64,000 bases of DNA from Colius striatus (Eukaryota; Chordata; Aves; Coliiformes; Coliidae): contig NC_084759.1 of the NCBI RefSeq assembly GCF_028858725.1, positions 92,438,889 to 92,502,888 of the forward strand. The letters are read 5' to 3'. This document shows, in pieces, positions 14,528 to 25,500 of this stretch (positions within the stretch are counted from its first letter, which is position 1; every line of letters begins with the position of its first letter). A program made the position numbers and the translations under genes. The notes under the pieces were generated by a model. That model was not told the origin of the DNA, did not search any database, and saw only the letters and a list, made by a program, of their open reading frames with translations.

Positions 14528-16009
14528 ACTGGATACCTTTTGGATGACATCTAATAGCTTAATGCCCTCCTACTACACAACCAGTGCAGATTAGCCACCA
14601 ATGAACACCCAGTCACTGGGAAAAGTGTACAGCTAACAGTTATCACCTCTCTTTCAAATGTGTATAGGGTGGATATGGGGTCCTCAGCACAAGCTCCTTT
14701 GCCTCTCAGAACAGACTATAATGTCTCACATGCATGGAAACATGGTGCATGCCTTATAATCCTGTTCATAAGCTCATCAAACACTGCCTGAAACTGTTAC
14801 TCCAGGTTAGAGATTCACACGGTATTGTCAGCTGTTTTGTACATGATTTTCAGCTTTGTTTTAATAGTATTTTGACAAGTAATTCATATCAAACATAATA
14901 ACTACCAGCCACAAATGCATCAGTATCACTGCTATTATTTTACTGTTATTATTATGATTAGTTTTATCATTGATGGAGGACTTTCTAAATTTCAGTGTGT
15001 GCTAAAAGAACTAGACACACTCTTCTATGATTTATATACAATGTCATCCTAAGACAGTTTTCTCCTTCGTACATGTTGAAACAGCTCTTCAAAACTAAAT
15101 GAGATAAAACTGTGTCAACGAGTGAACTGGATACCATATCACTGCTACTTTCCCCAGAGAATATTGGCAAAAAACATAATATTGGTGCTAAATGTATTTT
15201 ACAAATACATAGCATAAATCAAGATTCATATTCAGAGAGGATGTAGTTGAGAACAGAACAAGTAGAGGAATAAACACTGAGCTGTATTTGTTTACATGCT
15301 AGTCATGCAGAAATGAGGAAAATCTCTAGGGTGGACTGGATGTTAGTTGCATGCTTTCACTTCCATCATTTACTGCTGAGATACCAAAAGTCTCTAAGAT
15401 CAGTGTAAAGTTCCTGACTGAAGTAAATTCTGCAATGTGGAAGTGTATTTGGAAAAGACAACAAAAAGAAAAGAAAATAAAAGGAAAAGAAAAAGAAAGC
15501 ACATTTATTTACTGCATCTGCATTGGATTTTTTCAGCAAAGGAACCGCAAACCTCCTATTCAACAATGTCTCCATCTTATACCCATATCTCCTCCAGCCT
15601 GGAAACTGGGGAGAAGAACAAAAGCATTGCAGATCTCTGCTTTGGCAAAAGCACCTCTATAACAGCTGAACAGAATCATTATATGCCCAGAGCAAAATAA
15701 ACCTCCATACCATAATAGTTCAACGTATGATATATATAGAGGTGAATTCCCAAACACCAAGTCAGAGGTATTCTAGCTGGCAAGGCTGAAAGGATTAATA
15801 AACAGTAATAAGTGGGCTTGTGGAGAGAGAGGAGGAGATTTTTTAATCCCAGGAATGATGAGAAAATAATTGGCTTTATCTATGTGAAGTCTATACCAGC
15901 CAGGGCTACCCATGGTGCTGGCCAGCAGAAAGGCCTAGCTGACATTTGGAGGAGAAAATATATGAAAAGCACTGGAAAGGAAAGAGCAGACACCAACTGA
16001 ATGCCTGTC
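14528..16009. other. non-coding DNA between two CR1 fragments
   Basis: Includes an A/G-rich stretch (about 15455-15500). Minus-strand frames at 15366-15760 have no resemblance to IGSF5. Confidence 0.45.
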
Positions 16010-16148
16010 AGATTTCGTGGAGTATCTGGATAATGCTCTTAGCCACATGGCTTAGTTTTAGGTAATCCTGCAAGAGCAAGGAGTTGGACTCAGTGATCCT
16101 TATGGGTCCCTTCCAACTCAAGATATTCTACTGTTCTATGATTCTATG
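16010..16148 (+). mobile_element. CR1 LINE 3' tail
   Basis: A short 3' UTR piece with GTTGGACTCAGTGATCC, GGGTCCCTTCCAACTC and a closing ATTCTATGA. The wording around GATATTCTA marks a different CR1 subfamily from the 14.0-kb copy. Confidence 0.85.
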
Positions 16149-16466
16149 AGGGGAAATCTGTGACTTAATAACTGAGGACAACAAATGTGACAAAAGCTTT
16201 ATTGGACATTTCTTCCAGGGGTGGTTGTTTCTCCCTTACCTCTCATCACCCTTGCCCCCCTCCAAAATCCAAGTTCAAGGCTAACACCAAGGACACTTAT
16301 CCTTATAAATCAAACACTCAAGAATGATGAAGGGACATTCCAATAACCCAATCACAGTCATAATAGACTTATAAATGTCTATATGCACTGAAAATCTATG
16401 TTTGGATGTAGTAAAACACACATTGTGTGGAAAAAAAAAAGATCAAGGTATCAGCATTATAATTAC

Positions 16467-16525
16467 CTTCGGTACAGAACTGGTACGTAAATCTGCATCA
16501 GACATTGGGGGAAGAGGGGCAATTC
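16467..16525 (-). CDS. IGSF5: IGSF5 coding exon 7 (proline-containing tail)
   Basis: The 59-nt exon follows TATTCTTGTTGCAG and ends CCGAAG/GTAATT. It continues the frame as APLPPMSDADLRTSSVPK, aligning with an ASLPP...NSS segment I recall from human IGSF5. It ends in phase 0, so at least one further exon is expected. If the donor is not used, the frame ends at a TGA at 16445-16443. Confidence 0.82.
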
Positions 16526-19500
16526 CTGCAACAAGAATATACAAAATTATTGTTATTCACTGTCCATTGTGGCAAGAACCACAAACCATTAAGGAATACA
16601 GCCAAATATGATTCAATGTTGTGAGCAAAACTCTGGCTAACTTGTTGGGCTAATACGGCGAGGTTTTAGTAGTAGGAAGGAGCTTGCAGGGATGACTTCT
16701 GTGAGCTGTCACCATGTCAGACAGAGCCACTTCCAGCTGTTTCCAAGACATTCCCACTGCTGGCAAAAGCTGAACCCATCAATGAAACTGCTGGCACCTC
16801 TGTGATAACATATTTAAGAAAGGGTAAAAATGACTGCACAACAGGAGCTTGGAAAAAGGAGTGAGAAAATATGAAACAGCTCTGTAGGCACCAAGGTCAG
16901 TGAAGAAGGGAGGTAAGGAGGTGTTCCAGGTGCCAAAGTAGAGATTCCCCCACAGCTTTTGGAGAAGACCACAGTGACGCAGGTTTTCACTCTGCAGCCC
17001 ATGAAGCAATATCCACCTGCAGCCTGTGAAGAATCCCATGCCATAGCATGTGGATTTGCCCTGGGGTAAGCTACAGCATATGGACAGCCCACACTTCGAC
17101 CAGACTCCTGGCAAGAGCTGTGGCCCTGTGGAGAGGAGCTCATACAGGAGGTTTTCTGGCAAGAACTATGACCCCACAGAGGATCCACACTAAAGCTGTA
17201 GAACTGTACTGTCAAAAGGACCTCACTGAAGCAATTCTTGAAGAAATGCAGTCCATGGGAAAGAGCCACATCAGAGAAGTTTGTGAAGGACTGCATCCTG
17301 TGGAAAGAGCCCATGCTAGATCAAGGGAAGAATGTGACGAGGAACGAGCAGCAGAGATAATGTGTTAAAGAGATGACCGCAACCTCCATTCCCCAGTCTC
17401 CTGTGCTGCTTGTAGGGAGGAGGTGGATGAGGTAAGATGGAAGTTGAGCCTTGGGAAAGGTGGTGGTGGGGAGGTGTTTTAATTTTTTTGTTTCTCACTA
17501 TCGTACTCATTAATTGTCAATAAATTAAATCAATCTCCCCCAAGTGGAGTCTGCTTTTACAGTAATTAGTGAGTGATCTCTTTCTCCTTATTTTGACCCA
17601 AGAGCTTTTCCATCTTATTTTCTTTCACTTTCCTATTGAGAAGGGAACATGAGAGAATGCTTTGGTGAGCACTTGGTGGCCAGCCAAGGTCAACCCAACA
17701 ACTAACAAATATGAAAGGAACTCATCTAGGATCCAGTTGAATCAATTTGTCTAGGTTTACTTAGGTTTTTTTTGTTTTTAAATAATTGCTATATTTTACA
17801 ATACCACATGCTCTTGAAATCTTTCCATTGCACTTATTTCTTCACAATTTATTTGTTAGAGAGAAAAAGTATGTATGCCTGGATTATAGACTCTGCACAA
17901 TAATTTTATGTCATTAAGAGTTTGACTAAACGTTTTGATAATAATGTAGTTTTAAATGCAAATGGTGATAATGATTTGCTGAAGATTTACATTTGCTTTT
18001 GAAGAGTCTTTCTGTTTAAAATCTAGAATTTATAATGCCTTAGTCATTTGTCAGTAAAATCATAGTTCACTAACTGCTTCTTTTCTTTCTTTTATTTCTT
18101 TTCTTTCTTTTCTTTCTCTTCTTTCTTTCCTTCTTTCTTTTTTTGTTTTGTTTTGTTCTTTTTTTGTGGTGGTGGAGGATTTTTTTGTTTTTACAGACCA
18201 ACTGCAAAATACTACCTATGTTGGCTATCATATGGGAATCTAGTACTCCTACTTCTATCCCCAGATAATATTTGGAAGAATGAAGGCATTAAAAAAGAGG
18301 CCACAAAAAAAGGACTAAAACTATATTCAACTGCAAAGAACTTGCATGTTTTCTCCATACTTTAGAAGGATCATATTCTAGAAAATCCAAACTGTTCTGA
18401 AGAGGTCCTTCACAAAGTATTGTGAAATCTTGTAATGTAATTGCTTGACATGTTGTCCAAAATGCCTACATGGAGAAAAAGTAAAATAATATGTGATTCA
18501 CCAGCATAGACTCACTTGGGATTTGTTCTGTGTTCCACAGTTCCTCTGGAATGTATCCCTGATTTTCGCTACCATACCTTTTCCTGTTTGCCAAATCGCC
18601 ATCTTTTTTCTTCTCAGCTGAAATTTTTCTAGAAACAGAAAGGTCTGCCATTAGAACTTCATTATGATATAAGAAATCTTGGGCAGTAGGCTGTAGAGAA
18701 AAAAGTATGTCTTCTGAAAAAGAAAAATGGTACAAATCATATTCGGGCCTTCCAAGTAATTAACTAGTACAAATCTTGGCTCAGGTTAAGTATTACCTGT
18801 GAAATTCTGTTTCAAAAGTTTCCATCAGCTACATTCTCAGAAAGCAAGAAAATAAAGTAATCCATCTTCAAAGAGTGAAGCCTCTGTTCCAGATCACAGC
18901 TTTTGTAGAAAATTAATTTTTATGCCTAATTCTGAATTTCAGGATATTCAGTAGCCTAATAATGGAACACCAGCTAGGTTACTAGGACAGCTCACCATTT
19001 TTGCAATTTGAGCCCCCCTCAACTGCAAAAGCAAAGCATATTATCTCACATCATCACATTTAGCTCAAAGTAATTCATCTGTACACTCCAAAGTTAATAT
19101 TTCTCTTTGGAATTTACAAGTGAGTGCAGCCACAGTAAAGTTGACAGAACTTCCTTGGTTAAAGTTCCAGACCCCTGAATTTATAGAACAACGACCTGCA
19201 TAGCTGCATAGTGAGAAGAGAGTGCATTTTTACTCAAAACTCTTATGCTGGAAGAGATGCTAATATTCATCAGTTCCTACTATGGACTCCGGTCTCAGAT
19301 AGTCTCAGGTCCATCTTTGTCTAGGTTTGTGATGTGGTGAGCATGAATTGATGGCAGGACACAATCCAGGGATTTGTAGGGGAATGGGAGAATATTCTCA
19401 GTTAACAGTATTTGTGAAAAATGATGCATTTACTTTTTAATGTTTAGTAGGAATTACTTTGCAGAACCATAGAGCTTCGGCTGAGCACTACTGATGCACA

Positions 19501-22500
19501 CATAAATCTGATGACCCAGCTATGACTACATGGCTTTTTAAAGAGATAAACACATTAGATACCCCTAAGAAATCTTTCGTGGTTGCTAGAAGACAAGAAC
19601 AATTGTTTAGGAATACCACCTCCACATGATACGTGATACTGTATTGTGTATTTTATCTGATCCTTAGATCAAACAGAGTGTGGTAGCCAAATCAAAAGCA
19701 GCTACCAAAAAAAAAGTGTGGAAAGTACAGAATGACAGCCAGTCAAGTTAAAAACAAATGTGGGAGGTAAAACAATCTATCTTTGGTCTCACCACTTCTT
19801 CACTACTAATACAATGAAGCTTCCAAAACCTGGAAAATCATCATTCTTTTTGCTGCAGGCAGGTCTTCCCCAAGAAAAAAACAAAAAACAAAACAAACAA
19901 AAAAACCCCACCAAAACTACAAAAAAATAAGTGATTTTAAATAATTCCAGCGATTTCGGTGTCATGGTTTACATATGCTAAAACTTTGTAGTACTGTCAG
20001 AACTGATTTTCTAAGTCCAAGTTGAGCCATAAAGTCTGGATTCATCAGCCCACTCATTCCAGTTCTTAAGTGTTTGTTTAAGCATTTCCATGACTTTCAA
20101 AGTGTAAGCAACGTTTATGGAGTCAGTACAATGACTCTTGTTTAAACTTAATGGAAAATATGAACTTTACCATACTGGGATCTAAACACACACATTCTGT
20201 CTTGAAGATGGAATGGTATTTGCCAGATCAGATTCAAAGACATAGGGGAAAGTAATTTTATATCCTAATCTGGACCTGTTCGGGGTGTCTGAAAGAAAGC
20301 ACTGCTCAGACCCACATCAGTGAGGTAGGGTCCTAGGAAGGACGTGGACACAATAGTACCAGTCCTCACCGATGGGCCAATGCCTCCCTGCAAGTTCAGT
20401 TGATTCTGCCTTAGTAGTGTCAATCTTTGTTGAAGGCGTTTGATATAACCAAGTCAGAATCCAAGTGAAAAGGCTTTGTAGGACTTTATTCACAGCAAAA
20501 CCAATATGCAAGTTGTATCTGCCTTTGGCCTTCCAAAATTTAGCCCTGCTCTATTTATATGGCTGCGCTTGGTAAAACAATCAATCTAGCAACACAGACT
20601 AAGAAATCACACAGGAGTTTACTGGTATAGCATGGCATAATTATCATCATTTCATCAGGAGAAAATAATGTTTACTTAATTTCCTTATTTTGTTTTGGAT
20701 CAATAAAGTGCTCTATAAATGGAAATCTGTCAACAGACCTTCACAAAATTTCCCCACAAGAGGCTGTCAATGAAGCTAGGTCTTAGTGAAGTGCCAGGCA
20801 ACGTGCTGCAATGTTTTGTAAATTCACTGAGAGGAGGGGAGTTAAAAGCCCCACACGCGTAAGCAAAGTACGAATTTACAATACTCCCTGGAAGCTTAGA
20901 AAAAAATAACTCCAAATAACCCCACAGAGCTCAGCGCAGATAAATAGGATCTTAATGCTGATGACCAATAGCTCTCGATGTCTACGGTTTTCTAACCCAA
21001 CGCAATAACGTACCGACGGCGTTGCACTTGAGTCTGTCTGATAATCACTCGGCTGCTGACAAATCGTGTGGGCCGTTTCATTTTTTCATTTCATTTTTAA
21101 TAGTCAAACGCTCACCAACCTCAAAAGAGCCGGGGAGACGGTCTAATTCCTGCCTGCCGATCTACCCCCACTAGCTTAAAGCAAAGCCTGTGGCCGGCAG
21201 CCCTGGGACACCTCCACACACACCCCCACCCCCTCCCAGCCCGCAGCAGCAGCAGCGCCCGCAGCTGGGCCCCGTGGGCAGCCGCCGGTTCGAGCCGCCG
21301 GGCTCGCAGTGACCCCCTGTGGCGAAGCGGGCAATCGCCCGCCGCGCCGCTGCTGCCCCCCTCCAAACCCCCCACTCCGCGGCACCTGAGCCTGTCGCCG
21401 GTTTGTAAGGATTTGTCTTGCCAATCAGCCTCGGTGGGAGTGTATTTTCAGGCTGTAGTTTCTGCGTTTGCCGGATGTTGATTCTTCCCACGTCGGTTAT
21501 TGCGGGAACAGAGGTGTCGACCTGCCATGGAGCTGTGGCCCTGGCTTGGCTTGTCACCCCTGAGGTCAGTCCCTGCATTCCTTGCCGTGCACACACCAAT
21601 GGGCAAGGCGGTCAAAGGGAAAATGCCCCACACCTCATCCAGCTTACCTTATTTCGTTTTGGTATGTAGATCCTGAGGAAAAAAGAAACGAAAAAAGTTT
21701 AACATGCAGAAAACTAAAATGTGACTTATTATAGAGCTCATCTTAGACCGTGTACTATGTTCCAGCTACTGCAGGGACATCTTGCCTCCCTGTTTACAAC
21801 ACTGTGCAGCACCCTCGTAGAACGACTGACACAAACTGTAAATGAGGCACACAGCACTGAAGGTATGCTTCAACCTCAGAAGAGGAACTAAGCGTCATTG
21901 AAAGCTGATGTACACCTGAGAAACACAAGCTCCTTGCAGTTAGTGTGAATGGCAAAAATAGTGAGCCACTGATTGCTTTGGAACCAGTTTATGAAGGAAA
22001 CATCAAGGTGACAGTGAGAAGCATCTGAACCTGTTAAGAGCAGGATCTGTCTGCCCACACTTCTGTTCACAGGTCTTTGCACAGCACCAGAGCTGGCACA
22101 ATTAGCAGATTCATATCTAACTGAAGACACTTTTTAATGTATAGACCAGCTGTGAAGGTCTACTTACCTTTCCCCTTCTGACAGCAGCAGCGTACGATAA
22201 CTGCAATGATAATAATCAGAAGAATAATACCAACGAGTGAAAGCACAACTGCCAGTACAATAATCCATGTGCTTCTGTTGTCCTCACTGTAATCATTTTC
22301 TGTTAAATAAAAGGGAGAAACATTGTACTATCAGAGCCTCGAAACACGCTCTTCAGAATCTGTACCTTTTCTGTGAAAAGCTGTTATCTTCTTGTTGATT
22401 TTTTAACAGAGACTCTGTGTTTTCCAAATGAGAGTCTCTCTATTTATGAAAAGTGCTTAAGAAATAAAAATGCACATTCTTTCCTGTAATTGTAACTTTT

Positions 22501-25500
22501 CCTACTGCTTCTTCTCTTCTGAAAAAAAAAACCAGGGTTGCAATTTTCCAACCTAAACTTTATTTTGTAGATGCACTGGGCCTCCCGCCGTCCCTTGGAG
22601 ATGTTTGGTGTTGGGGAGAAGGGTTAAGATTCAATTTAGATGTCTATACTGCAGATAATAAGCATCTTGCCTAGCTGCTCTTGCCAGTGGGGAGAAAACA
22701 GATATTTGGGGTTACAATTAATTTTGACAAATATGTCTCTTTCAACAACATGAGCTATATATTTAGTAGTGGGCTTGGCAGCGTTAGGTAAGTGGTTGTG
22801 CTCAATTATCTTAACAGTCTTTTCCATCCAAAATGATTCTGTGATTATACGAGGAAATGCTCATTTCTCCCCACAGACCACAGCCATGGTCTTAGGTGAC
22901 TAGCACAGATGGAGATCTCTAGCCTGTAAATATGATTTTCTGATGAATTCTACCTTCAGATTTCTCTCTCTGATTTTGGTGGTGCTTGATTTTGGGACAT
23001 ACTTGGTAGCGCATCTGTTGTCCCCTTAAAGAGCAGTGAAGAGCTGTAAAGACTAGCATCATTTGGGAATATGCAGCTACTAACCCATCTTTTCTACTGG
23101 CATTCTCACAACATTAACTTATTCCTTTGTCTTTGTTGTAATCTACAGAGTTAAATGTAGTGATCTGATAACTCAGTGTCTTGCTGAAGTCAGTTGCTAT
23201 GACCAGTTTTCATACAGAGCTTCCATGTTCACAGAGTTTTAAAAATACCTCAGATTTCTGTTTGCACAAGGAATGTGACATTTCTGATTTTCATATCATC
23301 TTGCCCTTTGGATTTTACAGTATTTCAGGAGCACGTTTAATTTGGCTACCCTTCGAGAAGCAACCCCACAATAATTTTGACAGATGTTTAGAAACAATCT
23401 TCCAATCCAAATTACAGGTGAGAGACACATACAAACATGGCAAAACTCATTCTGTCACACTGGGTGTATGATTATTTCGTCGTTGGCAGTCTCAGTTAAT
23501 GGCTGCATGGCCACATTTAGCTGACAGCCTCTAAGAAAGGTACTGCAGCAACATAGGCGACTGGTAGCTGCACAATGTCAGGCCTCTTCCCCTGATGTGT
23601 GAGCCAGAGTATCTGCTGGCTGACCTGTGTCAGGGAATGAAGTAAATTCTTTCTGTCTACAAATTTGTGTGGGCATACGTATGAGGTTTGGAGGTTTCAA
23701 ACTGCAAAGATATAGGGCCAGAGCCTCCTGCAAAGCTTGAATCTCTGGTAGGAGTCAGCATCCTCCACAGCTCAGGTCATTATGGTTAAGCAATTTGTTC
23801 CAGTCTTCTCCAATGCTAGTTATCAGATGGCACGTTTTTAATTTCTTTATTAAACACGCACTCAGTAACCTGCAAACCAATAGTTAATTCTGCAGGATGT
23901 GATCAGTTGTAATTACAATTGGTGATAAACTTGTTCATAACATTTCTATCTAGAAGTATTGCAACAGATATCTATCTTTTATCAGGTTTTTTTTCATAAA
24001 GCATGCTACAGGGATTTCAAGATGCCTAAAATATGAAAGACAGCTATTTAGCTATAGTGGAGAGCTTAAATTTAGTGTGAAGGGAGGAACCAAACACACC
24101 TGCAGTGGCTCATACCTCCAGGCTGGCTGCCACACCAAGGTATTTCTCTCCCTGTCAGGTTCAAGTTACGTGCCAAAAGAGGATCTACAGAGCTTAATCA
24201 AGAAGGACAGGATACAACACAAACGCTCCTGACACTTTAGCCTTTTAGTTTCTCCCTAGTTTTGGAAGATCCAGAAAGAAACTGGAGCTGGGATCAGCAG
24301 GTATGAATGCAGGAGCTGCCAGATCAACACACAAGTAGGCATGAAAGAGAGGGTTAGTAAGGCTTGTGGATATTGAATGCCTTTTAGCCCTATTAGTAAG
24401 TCCACACGAAGTTAATGTGGACAAAACCACTTTCTAGTTCTATAGGGCACATCTGCTGCTGTTATCTGAACTCCTGGCTTCTCCCAGAGCTGCCCAAAAA
24501 TTTACTTGAGCTGAGTATCTGCAGAAAAGTGGATTTCTTGGTCAGCACATGCTGGTGACCAAATTAAAATGGGAGACAGGAAAAAGCTGCACATTGCTTC
24601 TTGGACACTTTGGAGCTTTTTGGCTATTTTATAAAGCAAGGAAGACTAGGCTCATGGCAGATTCCCTGTCTTCATCTTCTGCAGGTTAAAGACCACATGA
24701 AGTCAACACTGAAGCCAAAGAGAGCTTAGGTTCAGTCAAGGGACTCTACCATAGATGCTATTTCCCAATAGCAGTTCTCTGAATGCATCTGCTGGGATAA
24801 CTCCATAGGAGTTCCCAAGTTTGAGGCTGAGCCAAACACCGCTGTGAGTGAGGTAACTTTGGAGCAGAAGTGAGTGACATAAAATTGCATCACCTTGCAT
24901 GGAAAGGTCTAAGATTAAAACTGATCTAGAGGTGCAGGAAGGTAGGACATTCATTGACCAGAAGAGATGGCTGGTTGAAGAGGGCTCAGATTTTTGTTTG
25001 CATTTCCTGTTAACGGACAGGTATTGCTTGTGAGGAACATAGGGAAATTCAATTCCTCAAGCTTTCAAGTGAGGGCTGAAATTGACATGACAGCAGTTCT
25101 GGGAAGGATTCCTTAGATGTTTGAAGCTCGTCTTATCCTTTCCTGACAACAGCTAGTTAAGGCTGAATCTGTATATGAAAAGTCAGTCAAGCTCTGGGAC
25201 TTCAAGTATGATATACACATTCTATATCTTTCCCTGTCATAAATGCCATGTCTTTATTTCATTGTAATCATTTAAAGGCTTCATATTCTCATATCTTGAC
25301 AAATTTTGAGTGTCTGCTGCTGCACAATGATTTTTCCAGAGAGAAATGAATGATAGTCTTATATAATCATTAATTATACACTAATTGTACTTCATGACAT
25401 CTGTTTTTCTCCTCTTCTAATTTACAATGAGTAGCTATGGAAACTAAGGGTGGATACCTCAAGTACTTCACAAATGAGTAGGCAGGGGAATTTATTAATT

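Noticed and set aside
16779-17368. Overlapping frames on both strands near 17 kb
   Set aside because: They come from the degenerate tandem units of the LTR at 16642-17701.
21121-21599. Alanine- and glycine-rich minus-strand frames
   Set aside because: Long only because stop codons are rare in the CpG-rich block; no domain and no overlap between frames that makes sense.
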